Positions 10,195 to 20,925 of a DNA stretch of 64,000 nucleotides are shown one piece after another. Each line of letters opens with the position of its first letter. Within the stretch, counting starts at the first letter, position 1. The stretch lies in assembly GCA_033557465.1 (NCBI GenBank), contig CM066032.1, positions 446,460,270 to 446,524,269 on the forward strand, in the 5' to 3' direction. The translations under genes were made by a program, and so were the position numbers. The notes beneath the pieces were generated by a model. That model ran no database searches. It worked only from the letters and a program-made list of their open reading frames with translations, and had not been told where the DNA came from. Origin of the DNA: Ichthyophis bannanicus. Its lineage: Eukaryota > Chordata > Amphibia > Gymnophiona > Ichthyophiidae.

Positions 10195-10770
10195 CAGTAA
10201 CTTGTATTTTTTTTTATTTGAGAATTTTTATGCCACCTTATCAGGTAATCAAAGCGAGTTACAAAGAACGTAAATTTTTACAAGAAACATGGATAACAAG
10301 ATAATAAGAATGAGTAAAAATTACAAGTTAACCATCTTAACTCTAAGAATGCTGCTTAATTAACCAATAACTTATTTACATAGTTGCATTGATAACCTTA
10401 CAGAAGCCAAAGTATTAACTTATGTATGTGTCAGGGCAGTAGTGATATTCTAGAAGCATGGCAATTTTTAGGAATATAAGTGGAGACTAGTGCCTCAGAT
10501 TATGTTGGGTAGATATCTGCTCTGTTTATCTGCTTTCCAAAGTATTTTGTGAATAGAAATGTTTTGATTTGCTTACGGAAGGTGGAAAGGTCCACTATAC
10601 TTCTCGATCTGTCTGGGAGGGACTTGGGCCTGTACTGGGAGCCAATGGTGGTGTTTCAAAAGGGGGGTAATATGGTTAAAGTTTCCTGCAAAAAATAGGA
10701 TGCAAACAATTGTGTTCTGGACTGCTTGGAGGTGTTTTAGTGAGGAACGGGGCAAACTTAAGGGAAAGAG
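10195..10770 (-). mobile_element. L2-like LINE 3' fragment
   Basis: On the minus strand, LKHLQAVQNTIVCILFFAG...HITPLLKHHHWLPVQAQV (about 10755-10640) matches the L2 ORF2 C-terminal block seen at 22940-23040. The plus-strand left edge, TTTTTTTTATTTGAGAATTTTTATGCCACC, is the reversed LINE tail. The coding part is fragmentary and frameshifted. Confidence 0.6.
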
Positions 10771-10889
10771 GAAGGGATGTGTGTACTACATACTATAGGA
10801 TAGGTAACAAGAAACAAAAGTAAAAATAGAATATAAATGGCATAAACTAAATGGGACTGGAGAATGGGATTAGCAAAGAAGGAAGGGGT

Positions 10890-12290
10890 AAGTATATGAA
10901 GAAGTGCCATACTGGGTCATACCAAAGGTCCATCAAACTTAGTATCCTGGTTCCAACAGTGGCAAGATCCCAAAAAGTAGAACGGCTCTAAGTCAGTGCT
11001 TTCCAAACTTTTATCCCATATGACCCATTTTAGCAACTAAAAAGTCATGGGGCCCCAGATGATTATGAAATCAGAATAGCAGGTCTCTAGCCTCCTCCCC
11101 CTACCTCCATGCATCTAAAGCAGAAAGCAGTGGCAGTCAGTATAGGGTCCTTTGTGTCAGTGTGTGCTTACAGACCCCAGTACTCAGCATGGGTTTCCAG
11201 TCTAACAGGAAGCTTATCCAGGTGGAGGCAAGGGCCTATGAATGTTCACTGGCTCACAGGCCACATGCTGACTGATGACTGTCACTACTTGGCACAGGTC
11301 CCAGCGAATGTCCAGGGAGGAGAGTAAAAGGTTATGTTTTTGTGATCCCATCCACTAATGATGTGACCCCATTTTGGCTCAACCCCAAGTTTGGGAACCA
11401 TTGCTTTAAGTGATAGCATCCAGAGATAAGCAGTAGCTTTCCCCTAGTTTACCTGAATAATGGTTTATGGACTTTTCCTCCAGGAACTTGTACAAATCTT
11501 TTTAAAATGCAAATATGTTGCTTTTGGCACAGATTCCGGAAATGAATTCCAGAGCTTAATTATGCATTGAGTGAAAAAGTAATTTAAATTAGTTTTAAAC
11601 ATACTACTTAGTAGTTCAATAGCATGTCCTACAGTCTTTGTACTTTTTGAGAGGATAAATTGATTCAAGTTTATTCGTTCAGCTCTGCTTAGGATTTTAT
11701 AGATTTCTATCATATCTCCCCTTAGCCATCTCTTCTCCAGACTGAAGAGTCCTAACCTCTTTAGCCTTTCCTCTTATAGGAGCCTTTCTATCCCCTTTAT
11801 CATATTGGTCACCATTCTGTGTACCTTTTCTAATTCCACTATGTCCTTTTTGAGATATGGTGACCAGAACTGCACACAGTACTCAAAGTGTGGTTGCACC
11901 ATGGAGTTAGACTGATGCACTATGATATATTCAGTTTTATTCTCCATTTCTTTTCTAATAATTCCTAATATTCTGTTTGTTTGTTTGTTTTTGCCACACA
12001 CTGGACAGAAGATTTCAACACATTGTCCACAATGACACCTAGATCCTCTTTCTGAGTGGTGACTCCCAGTGTGGAACCTAGCACTTTATATTTATCTACA
12101 TTATAATTTCATGTGTCATTTAGATGCTCGGACTCCCAGTCTCAAAAGTCCTCCTTCAATTTCTCACAATCTGGATGTGATTTAACAACTTTCAATAATT
12201 TGGTGTCACCTGCAAATTTGATCACTTCACACATTGCTCCCATTTCCACATAATTTACAAATATGTTTAAAAGCACCGGTCATAGTACAG
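10890..12290 (-). mobile_element. Older CR1 3' fragment, interrupted by a hAT MITE
   Basis: Degraded CR1 C-terminal coding sequence lies on the minus strand ([25 protein letters not shown] text at about 11900-11850; FKTNLNYFFTQCIIKLWNSFPE at about 11620-11550). Its 3' UTR runs to about 10890 (GCCATACTGGGTCATACC). The coding text has many frameshifts and stops and is clearly older than the copies at 1912-4740 and 12373-15009. A hAT MITE at 10994-11403 splits the 3' UTR, and the younger CR1 family B element abuts the 5' side at about 12290. Confidence 0.8.
10994..11403. mobile_element. hAT-type MITE, 8-bp TSD
   Basis: The ends are CAGTGCTTTCCAAACTT on the left and CAATGGTTCCCAAACTT (reverse complement) on the right, the classic hAT terminal motif. 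The 8-bp flanks CTCTAAGT (10986-10993) and CTTTAAGT (11404-11411) differ at one base. No transposase is present in its 410 bp. It sits inside the old CR1 3' UTR. Confidence 0.85.
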
Positions 12291-15010
12291 ATCATAGAAA
12301 CATAGAAACATAGAAACATGATGACAGAAAAAGACCACAAGGCCCATCTAGTCTGTCCTTCCATAACAACAACTACAACAGTCCACTTTTTACCTTTAGA
12401 GATCCTCTGTGTTGGTCCCATGCTTTTTTGAATTCAGTTACTGTCCTCATCTCTACCACCTCCACTGGGAGACTATTCCACGGATCCACTACTCTTTCCG
12501 TAAAGAAATATTTCCGCATATCACTCCTGAATCTATCTCCCTTCACCCTCATCCCATGTCCCCTCGTAGCAGAACTTGCTTTCAATTGAAAGAGGCTCTC
12601 TCCCTGAACATTTATGCCACGGAGGTATTTAAACATCTCAATCATATCACCTCTATCCCGCCTTTCCTCTAAGGTGTACATATTAAGATCCTTAAGTCTG
12701 TCCTCATATGCTTTATAATGAAGACTACTAATCATCTTAGTAGCAACCCTCTGCACCGACTCCATCCTGTTCACATCCTTTTGAAGGTGCGGTCTCCAGA
12801 ATTGCACACCATACTCCAAATGAGGTCGCACCAAAGACTTATACAGAGGCATTATCACCTCCTTTTTTCTGCTAGCCATTCCTCTCTGTATGCACCCAAG
12901 CATCCTTCTAGCTTTTGCCGTCGCCTTTTCTACCTGTTTAGCTACTTTAAGATCATCGGACACAACTATGCCTAGGTCCCGCTCTTCTTTAGTGGACAAA
13001 AGTACTTCACCTCCTATGCTGTATTGCTCCCTTGGATTGCTGCAGCCCAAATGCATGACCTTACATTTTTTAACATTAAATCCCAGCTGCCAAATTCTAG
13101 ACCATTCTTCAAGCTTAGCTAGATCCCTCCTCATGTTATCTACACCTTCCTGGGTGTCTACTTTATTGCAGATTTTGGTATCATCCGCAAAGAGGCAAAC
13201 CTTACCCGACAGCCCTTCCGCTATATCACTAACAAAGATGTTAAAAAGAATCGGACCAAGGACAGATCCCTGGGGCACACCACTGGTAACATCCTTCTCC
13301 TCAGAGTGAGCTCCATTTACTTGTACTCTTTGTCGCCTCCCACCCAACCAATTTCTAACCCAAGCAGTAACTTTAGGGTCCATCCCTAGGGTGCTCAGTT
13401 TGTTTATAAGTCGCCTGTGAGGAACAGTGTCAAAGGCTTTACTGAAATCTAAATACACCACATCTAGAGCTCTCCCTCGGTCCAACTCCCTGGTCACCCA
13501 GTCAAAGAAATCAATCAGATTTGTCTGACAAGACCTGCCTCTGGTGAATCCATGCTGCCTCGGATCCTGTAATCCGCTGGACTCCAGAAACCTCACTATT
13601 TTCTCTTTCAACAGCGTTTCCATTAATTTACTCACCACTGAAGTTAAACTAACCGGCCTGTAGTTTTCAACCACATCCTTACTTCCGCTTTTGTGTAAAG
13701 GCACCACATGAGCCTCTCTCCAGTCCTTTGGCACCACTCCCGACTCCAACGAGGCATTGAAAAGGTCAGTCAGTGGAGTTGCTAGAACGTCCCCAAGTTC
13801 CCTCAGTATTCTAGGGTGTATCCCATCCGGTCCCATCGCTTTGTCTACTTTAAGTTGAGCTAGTTTCTCACGAACACAGTCTTCTGAAAATTGTTCAAGA
13901 TGTCCCTCGCTTCTGTTCTTATTTGTGGGTGTTTTCTGAGGTCCTGCTCCTGGTTCTTCATCTGTGAACACAGAACAAAAATATTTGTTAAGCAATTCCG
14001 CTTTATCCTTATCAGCTTCTACATATTCCCCCCCTGTACCCTTGAGTCTGACAATACCACTTTTGCCCTTCCTCTTCTCACTAATATATCTGAAAAATGT
14101 CTTATCTCCCCATTTTATTGCATTGGCTATTTCCTCCTCCTTTTGAATCTTTGCCTTCTTGACTACTTTGCTAGCTTCTCTAAGTTTTTCCAAATACAGA
14201 TGCCTGTCTTCCTTTCTCTGTGATCTCTTGTATTTCATGAAGGCCTCCCTCTTTTTCTTCACTTTTTCAGCTACTTCCTTCGAAAACCATAGCGGTCTCC
14301 TGTTCCTTTTGCCTTTATTTACCATTTTAACAAAAAGGTTGGTTGCCTTTAAAATATCCCCTTTCAGTTTTTCCCACTGTTGTTCTACATCCCCCAGCTG
14401 TTCCCATCCCACTAATGACTCCCTGAGGTATTGGCCCATCTTCGCAAAGTTAGTCTTCCTAAAGTCTAAGATCTTCACCTTGGAATGGATTCTAACAGCC
14501 CTAGTCCTAATACTGAACCACACCATCTGGTGATCACTGGATACAAAATGATCTCCCACTACAACATCAGAAACACTTTCACCATTGGTAAGCACCAAGT
14601 CCAGTATGGCCCCTTCACGTGTGGGGTCTGTTACCAATTGCCTGAATAGTTCTCCCTGTAGAGAATCCAGGATCTCCTTACTCCTAGATGATACTGCAGC
14701 AGGAAAGTGCCAATCAACATCTGGCATATTGAAATCTCCTAGCAGTAGCACTTCCCCTTTCCTAGCAATGCTGCGTATGTCTTCAATTAACTCTCTGTCC
14801 ACCTCTTCCTCTTGTGAGGGAGGTCTGTATATCACACCAATGCAAATAGATTTCTCTTTCCCTCTTTCTAGTTTAACCCACAATGCCTCCTCTCTCCCTT
14901 TTAAGCTCTGTAATTCCAAAGCTTTAATAGTAGTTTTTACATATAGTGCTACTCCTCCTCCCCTTCTTCCTACCCTAAATTGTGTTCGGTCTTGAGTCAG
15001 GCGGCTCATT
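12291..15010 (-). mobile_element. CR1-family LINE (family B), 5'-truncated
   Basis: The minus-strand element ends in a repeated CATAGAAA unit on the plus strand (12294-12318), that is (TTTCTATG)n, the CR1-type octamer tail. Its 3' UTR (GACAGAAAAAGACCACAAGG) is distinct from family A; short copies of it occur near 38350-38410 and 56670-56720. The 5' end stops inside the endonuclease domain at about 15010, exactly where a BovB-like LINE begins. Confidence 0.9.
12373..15009 (-). CDS. CR1-family ORF2: endonuclease (partial) and reverse transcriptase, 878 open codons
   Basis: The frame has no stop for 878 codons. It enters the endonuclease domain late (GGGVALYVKT, GDFNMPDVDW, SSDHQMVWFS), so the first catalytic blocks are missing. 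The reverse transcriptase contains MGPDGIHPRI, ENYRPVSLTSVVSK, YLDFSKAFDTVPH, VPQGSVLGPILF and the catalytic LFADDTK. The C-terminal part has RPHLEYGVQFWRPHLQ and KYFFTERVVDPWNSLP. It shares the domain order of the 1912-4740 product but is a different family at sequence level. The start codon is the first methionine after the truncation and is not the native one. No upstream ORF1 is attached. Confidence 0.9.
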   Translation of the reverse strand: MSRLTQDRTQFRVGRRGGGVALYVKTTIKALELQSLKGREEALWVKLERGKEKSICIGVIYRPPSQEEEVDRELIEDIRSIARKGEVLLLGDFNMPDVDWHFPAAVSSRSKEILDSLQGELFRQLVTDPTREGAILDLVLTNGESVSDVVVGDHFVSSDHQMVWFSIRTRAVRIHSKVKILDFRKTNFAKMGQYLRESLVGWEQLGDVEQQWEKLKGDILKATNLFVKMVNKGKRNRRPLWFSKEVAEKVKKKREAFMKYKRSQRKEDRHLYLEKLREASKVVKKAKIQKEEEIANAIKWGDKTFFRYISEKRKGKSGIVRLKGTGGEYVEADKDKAELLNKYFCSVFTDEEPGAGPQKTPTNKNRSEGHLEQFSEDCVREKLAQLKVDKAMGPDGIHPRILRELGDVLATPLTDLFNASLESGVVPKDWREAHVVPLHKSGSKDVVENYRPVSLTSVVSKLMETLLKEKIVRFLESSGLQDPRQHGFTRGRSCQTNLIDFFDWVTRELDRGRALDVVYLDFSKAFDTVPHRRLINKLSTLGMDPKVTAWVRNWLGGRRQRVQVNGAHSEEKDVTSGVPQGSVLGPILFNIFVSDIAEGLSGKVCLFADDTKICNKVDTQEGVDNMRRDLAKLEEWSRIWQLGFNVKKCKVMHLGCSNPREQYSIGGEVLLSTKEERDLGIVVSDDLKVAKQVEKATAKARRMLGCIQRGMASRKKEVIMPLYKSLVRPHLEYGVQFWRPHLQKDVNRMESVQRVATKMISSLHYKAYEDRLKDLNMYTLEERRDRGDMIEMFKYLRGINVQGESLFQLKASSATRGHGMRVKGDRFRSDMRKYFFTERVVDPWNSLPVEVVEMRTVTEFKKAWDQHRGSLKVKSGLL

Positions 15011-15039
15011 GTTGACAGACTGGTACCCGTAGCTGCTGT

Positions 15040-16490
15040 TATTGTATCGATCTATCTCATTGCTGGCCTTCCTCTTTTGCGTTGGCCTTCTATCTTGCCA
15101 AGCATGATGTCTTTCTCTAATGATCTCTCTCTTCGCATGATGTGTCCAAAGTATAAAAGTCGAAGTCTTGTCATCTGCGCTTCTAAAGAAAGCTTAGGTT
15201 TGATCTCCTCTAGTAAAGACTGGTTTGTTCTTCGGGCAGTCCATGGTATACACAGTATTCACCGCCAGAACCATAATTCAAAGGAATCAATTTTCTTCCT
15301 GTCTATCTTTTTCACTGTCCAGCTTTCACATCCATATGATGTTATTGAAAATACCATGACTTGAACAAGTCGAATCTTTGTATGGAGAGAGACATCTCTG
15401 CTCTTGAGAATCTTATCTAGGTCTTTCATAGGCATTCGGCCAAGAGCAATGCGTCATCTGATTTCTTGACTGCTTGTTGCTTCTTTATTGATAGTTGATC
15501 CAAGTAGGTTAAAGTTGTTCACGATTTCAATTTCTTCTCCTTCAACGATGAACCTGTTGATTATGCCAGTTGTCATGATCTCTGTCTTCTTTGCATTAAG
15601 GTGCAGGCCCATTTTGAGACTATGTTCTTTGATTGTGAGAAGCAAATGTTTCAGATCAACTTCACTTTCAGCCAGTAATGTGGTATCTTCAGCATAACGA
15701 AGGTTGTTGATGAGTCTTCCACCAATCTTCACACCTCTGTTGTCTTCATACAATCCTGCTTCTCTGATGATTTGTTCTGCATATAAATTAAACAGGTAGG
15801 GGGAAAGTATGCAGCCTTGTCTTACACCTTTGCTTATTTTAAACCATTCTGTTTCTCCTTGTTCCGTTCGAACTGTTGCTTCTTGATCAATGTACAGATT
15901 GTGCAAGAGTACGATCAGGTGTTCTGGTATACCCATGCTTCTTAATGTGGCCCAGAGTTTCTCATGGTTTACACAGTCAAAAGCCTTGCTATAGTCTATA
16001 AAGCACAAATAGATATCCTTTTCGTATTCTTTAGTCTTTTCAAGGATCCATCTCACATCCGCAATGATGTCTCTTGTTCCTAGCCCTTTCCTGAACCCTG
16101 CTTGCACTTCAGGTAGTTCTTGTTCCAGGTATGGTTGTAGTCTCTTTTGAATAATCTTCAGTAGAATCTTGCTGGCATGTGGGATCAGAGCGATTGTGCG
16201 ATAATTTCCACAGTCAGTTGGATCACCTTTCTTTAGTATTGGTATAAACACAGATCTTTTCCAGTCAGTTGGCCATGATGTTGTCTTCCATATTTCTTGG
16301 CAGAGCCTTGTAGGTACGGTAACAGCTGCATGAGATTGCTGTAATACCTCTATGGGAATGCTATCAATGCCTGGTGCTTTGTTCTTTGATAAGGCTTTCA
16401 ATGCTGCTTCAACTTCTTCTTTCATCACCAATGGTTCCCGATCATAAGGTACAAGTTGAAACGGCTGATGGTCCACTTGATCTTTATCAT
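15040..16490 (-). pseudogene. RTE/BovB reverse transcriptase domain, partly open
   Basis: The stretch 15454-16476 is open for 340 codons. It contains KNKAPGIDSIPIEVL, CGNYRTIALIPHASKILLKI, QAGFRKGLGTRDII, YLCFIDYSKAFDCVNHEKLW and VRQGCILSPYLFNLYAEQI. The catalytic box reads RYAEDTTLL where Y-A-D-D is expected, so the first catalytic Asp of the pair appears replaced by Glu. Downstream (15450-15040) the C-terminal domain continues after a stop near 15452 and one near 15265. The 5' boundary at about 16490 is the junction with the inserted CR1 fragment. Confidence 0.87.
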
Positions 16491-16494
16491 ATTA

Positions 16495-17264
16495 AAACAT
16501 GTTAAAACCCTCGGCCCAGTGTGCAGCGGCGGCCAAGAGAGCAAATAGAATGCTAGGTATCATAAGGAAAGGAATTGAAAATAAAACAAAATATATTATA
16601 ATGCCTCTATATCGTTCCATGGTGAGACCGCACCTTGAATATTGTGTGCAATTCTGGTCACCGTATCTTAAAAAGGATATAGCGATTTTAGAAAAGGTTC
16701 AGAGAAGAGCCACCAAAATGGTAAAGGGGATGGAAGGATACTCCTATGAAGAAAGGCTAAAAAGGTTAGGGCTCTTTAACCTGGAAAAGAAACGGCTGAG
16801 GGGTGATATGATAGAAGTCTATAAATTAATGAACGGAGTGGAACGGGTAAACGTAGATCGATTGTTTACCTTATCAGAATATAGAAAGACTAGGGGACAT
16901 GCAATGAAGCTACAGGGTAAACTATTTAAGACTAATAAAAGAAAATATTTTTTCACTCAACGTGTAATCAAACTCTGGAATTTGTTACCGGAGGATGTAG
17001 TAAAGGCTGTTAGTGTAGCTGGGTTTAAAAAAGGTTTGGACAAGTTCCTGGAGGAAAGGCCCATAAACCATTATTAAGAAGGGACCCAGGATATCAATGC
17101 TTGAACCAATACAAGCATTGTGGAACCTGTGTCTCTTGGGGAAACTGCTAGGTACGTATGACCTAGATTGGCCACTGTTGGAAACAGAATACTGGGCTTG
17201 ATGGACCTTGGTCTGACCCAGTATGGCATATCTTATATTCTTATGTTCTTATATAAAAACTCTG
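16495..17264 (+). mobile_element. CR1 family A 3' fragment inserted in the RTE element
   Basis: This plus-strand fragment carries the last 192 codons of CR1 ORF2 (16499-17077, open: [20 protein letters not shown] to [10 protein letters not shown]) and the complete 3' UTR, ending TTATATTCTTATGTTCTTAT. It interrupts the RTE element between linker and RT. The flanks ATATTAAAAC (left, about 16487) and ATATAAAAAC (right, about 17262) match in 9 of 10 bases and may be a target duplication, although CR1 often makes none. Confidence 0.88.
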
Positions 17265-18597
17265 TATATTCCTTCCACCTTTTCCTGATCTTCTCAGCAT
17301 CATTCATCATAGAACCTTGAGCATCTTGTAACATTGCAATTCGAGGCTGGAACTTTTTCTTTAACTCTCATAGCTTTAGGAAAGCCGATCTTGTTCTTCC
17401 TCTAATAGTTTCTGCTGCTATTTCCTTGCATGCGTCATTGTAGTACTTTTCCTTGTCCTGTCTTGCTGCACGTTGGCAATCTCTGTTGAGTTCTGTTATT
17501 ATCTTTCTTTCTCCTCTGGCTTTAGCTTCTCTGTGTTTCTGGGCAATTTTCAGAGTTTCTTCTGTCATTCATTTTGGCCGTTTTTGCTTTTTCACATTTT
17601 GTAGAGACTTCTCGCTTTCTTCCAACACAACCTTCTTGATGTCATTCCATAACTCTTCTGGAGCTCTGTCATTTGTATCTAAAGCAGCAAATCGATTTTG
17701 CAGGCAGTCTTTAAATTCCAGTGGTATATTCTCAAGGTCAAATTTTGCTGCATTCATGAGTGGTTTGCTCTTTTTCAACTTTAGCTTGAGTTTGCATACT
17801 AGTAGTTGATGATCTGTACCACAGTCAGCTCCAGGTTTTGTCTTTGTTGATGTTATAGAACTTTTCCATCATTGACTTCCACAGATGTAGTCAATTTGAT
17901 TTTTATTCAATCCATTGGGTGACGTCCATGTGTACAGTCGCCGCTTGTGTTGATGGAAGAAGGTGTTTGAGATGAATAGGTTGTTGGTCTTGCAGAATTC
18001 TATCAGTCTTTCTCCAGCTTCATTTCTGTTGCCAAGTCCATATTTTCCAACTACTTTGCCTTCTTCTTTGTTGCCAACTTTTGCGTTCCAGTCATCCATG
18101 ACTATCAGGATATCCTGTTTGCATGTTCTGTCAATTTCAGCTTGTACTTGTTAATAGAACTCTTCAATTTCAATCTCTTCTGCAGCTGTTGTTGGGGCAT
18201 ATACTTGAATTATAGTTGTGTTGATAGGCATTTCTCGTAGACGAATAGAGATTAAGCGTTCGCTGACTGCATTGTATTTCATTACAGTTCTTGCAAGTTT
18301 CTTCTTTATTATAAATGCAACATCATTTCTTCTTTGTCTTTCATTTCCAGCATAGTAGACCATGTGATCATCTGATGCAAAGTGCCCGATGCCAGTCCAT
18401 TTCAGTTCACTGACACCCAACAGATCAAGTTGTACACATTCCATTTCATTCTTGACCACCTCCAACTTCCCTTGGTTCATGCTTCGTACGTTCCATGTTC
18501 CAATGCGCAAGACATCTTTACAGCTTCTGACTTTCATTTCATGCACAGCTACATCAGCAGTCAGACGTCCCAAAGGCTTTGATCCAACCACATCATA
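17265..18597 (-). pseudogene. RTE/BovB endonuclease domain and linker, broken
   Basis: The 5' part of the RTE ORF contains RIGTWNVRSMNQGKLEVVK and LLGVSELKWTGIGHF, followed by a YYAGNERQRRNDVAFIIKKK block, IIQVYAPTT and DDWNAKVG (where a GDFNAK-type box is expected). TWTSPNGLNKNQIDYI lies at about 17915-17870. The linker has PKWMTEETLKIAQKHREAK. In-frame stops near 18150 and 17570, and shifts between 17870 and 17780 and near 17365, break the frame. These endonucleases nick target DNA so that the element RNA can be copied in place. Confidence 0.85.
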
Positions 18598-18990
18598 AAT
18601 GCTGGCTTTACTTTAAAAAGTCTTCAGCTCTTCCCCAGTAGCTAGTTGAGTGCCTTCCGACCTGGGGGTCTCATCTTCCAGCACTATAGCACAATTTGTT
18701 TTGTTGTAACTATCCATTGGGATTTCATGGCAAGATACAGAAGTAGATTGCTGGGCCTTTCTTCCGCGCAGTTTAAGTTGGTGTTGTTGCTGTTGTCACA
18801 GAAATGTGATCCTCCGCCATCAACACTATCCCATTCTGCTGCTGCCCAGATGAGTGGTTTGTCTTGGTATGGCACCTCAGCTGAGACCTGTCCATCCTGG
18901 GAGACCCTGCCAGTAGTTAAACTACCAATAGTTTAGCTCTTAGCATCACTGATGCACACAAGCCCTCACAGCACGACAAGCTGCAAACCA

Positions 18991-19390
18991 AGTGAGGGCA
19001 TGCTAACTGGGTAATGCATAATTAGCTGGAGAGTGGACAGGTTGGGAGTGGAACATGGGCATTAACAGTGCATCATGGTTAGCGTGGATGCTATGGACAC
19101 GTGCTAACCACAAATACTGCCATTCGTGTGGGTGCACTTAACACTACCTCAATGGGTGCAGTTAAATGAACCTGTGTGCCAGATTGCACTGTGCTGCACT
19201 TTGAGAACATGCGAACGGCAGAAGGACATATACACATGTTCCCTGAAGTTGGCACAGTCCTCAACACTTGATTCATGGCCCACATGCACGCTACCAGGCC
19301 CCTCTATCATCTGGCTGCCTTTTAACCACATTGTTAATGGGGAGCCAGATGAGGCAGACTGTTGAGGCAAGATGTCCCTTGGCTAAATCC
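18991..19390. other. Non-coding; MITE-like degenerate repeat
   Basis: No gene is supported. The text has recurring TGCTAACC, GCATTAACAG and AATGCATAATTAGC words, like other old palindromic MITEs in the window (21688-21960, 38597-38850). Overlapping small frames on both strands have no domain features. Confidence 0.4.
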
Positions 19391-19439
19391 ATGTTTATTT
19401 TTTCCTATTAAACCACAATTAACCAAGTTTTAAGTAATT

Positions 19440-19565
19440 TTGTTTTTTATAATAGTTTACTTATTTTATTTATGTTTATTTATTTATTTAATGTTATTTA
19501 TATACCACCTTATCATTCAATCAAGGTGGTTTCCATGGCAAACAATCGGGGGGGGGGGGGGGGAA
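19440..19565 (-). repeat. LINE/SINE tail with poly-G run
   Basis: TTTATTTATTTATTTAATG and TATATACCACCTTATCATTC resemble the reversed tail of the L2-like and SINE elements here. A run of 16 G residues follows at 19548-19563. Confidence 0.5.
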
Positions 19566-19961
19566 ATGTCTACATGCAGTGGATAGTGTGGCGTGTAGGT
19601 GTAGGGGGGAAAGATTAGAGTAGTATTTTCTACATAGTGTTATAGGAAGGTAATATCTAATAGAAAATCTGAGAGAGGATAGGAGAAGACAATACAGAAA
19701 TCAGAAGGGAGAGGAAATGAAGAAAACGGACAATGAATAATTTAAAATATGAATTATACTTAAAAAAATAAAATAGCTTACCCCCTCCCCCCAAAATTGA
19801 AACAGAAGAAATGAGCACGTCAAAAACAAAGGAAATAAAAGAACCACCAACACAAAGGTTTGAAAATATTTTATTGAAAAAATATTATGTTATATGAGAG
19901 GCAATATTGTCTGTCTGGGATTACGAGGTAGTGTTGGCCGTAGGGTTGGTCAGGACCTGGT
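19566..19961. other. A-rich non-coding stretch
   Basis: Mostly A/G-rich sequence with no coding signal or identified repeat. Confidence 0.4.
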
Positions 19962-20220
19962 CATAAGAACATAAGATATTCCATACTGGGTCAGACCAAG
20001 GTCCATCAAGCCCAGTATCCTGTTTCCAACAGTGGCCAATCTAGGTCATACGTACCTAGCAGTTTCCCCAAAAGACACAGGTTCCGCAATGCTTGTACTG
20101 GGTCAAACATTGATATCCTGGGTCCCTTCTTAATAATGGTTTATGGACCTTTCCTCCAGGAACTTGTCCAAACCTTTTTTAAACCCAGCTACACTAACAG
20201 CCTTTACTACATCCTCCGGT
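19962..20220 (-). mobile_element. CR1 family A 3' end fragment
   Basis: The plus strand reads ATAAGAACATAAGATATTCC and then the same 3' UTR as the element at 376-4760, plus the final ORF2 codons. It is truncated after CTACATCCTCCGGT. This copy shows the uninterrupted 3' UTR and serves as the empty-site reference for the solo LTR at 470-1833. Confidence 0.88.
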
Positions 20221-20925
20221 CATTTGATGATCCTCAGAGGATTAATTTTGAAGACCCATCAGCAAGTCAGACAATTTCAATTTCACTTTGACCAGTTCAT
20301 GAAGCAACAATGAAAGTTGTATTATGAATTTTTTCAGTATTTCTTGTAGAAAGTTAGTCAAAGAGTAGTGTTAAAATGCAAATGTGGGAGTGATTGAGGA
20401 CACTATTTGCAAAAATGTCACTCATTTACAAAACTGTGGGATATACCATTAGGTGTAAAACCTCAGAGTCACTTGGTTTATCAGCCCTTAGGGCTACCAC
20501 TGAAGCTATGGTTACTAAGCACTGTGCAGGGGGAAATCCCATCGTTCTTTTGTGTGTTGGGGGGAGGAGGTCTATTGTCCTGATGTGGGGAATTGTTAGT
20601 GCCCAAATTGCCCACTTGGGAACGTGACTATGTAGCATCTTGAATATCTTTAAATTTTGCACAGTATAGGAGGAAATGTGTGTCTGCTCTGGTGGTGAAC
20701 TGCATGCAGAGTCTGTTTTTTTGGAGTCTCCAGATGAGTTTCTCTGTGCACAGTAATTATTGCTCCTTTATTTTGCATTTGGTGAAGATCTGTTCATGCT
20801 TGTGACCTAGATGAGGAACAGTACAAAAATCCTTCTTTACTCTAAAACAAATACAGGTAATCAGATCACTGTTAGATGTGACATTCCTACACCATTATTC
20901 TTGCATTAGTAATTCATTAAATCAA
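20221..20925. other. No recognisable feature
   Basis: Mixed-composition sequence without a supported coding region, terminal repeat or known tail. Confidence 0.4.

Larger units (their letters stand above)
15011..18990 (-). mobile_element. RTE/BovB-like LINE, interrupted by a CR1 tail
   Basis: Read on the minus strand, a 5' UTR (about 18990-18600) is followed by an endonuclease (18597-17820), a linker (17820-17265) and reverse transcriptase (about 16490-15040). The C-terminal part has YGCESWTVKK-like and LLYFGHIMRR text near 15310-15130, a BovB/RTE hallmark. A CR1 3' fragment at 16495-17262 is inserted in the opposite direction between linker and RT. The extreme 3' end is missing, because family B CR1 starts at 15010. 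Several stops and frameshifts are present. Confidence 0.88.
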
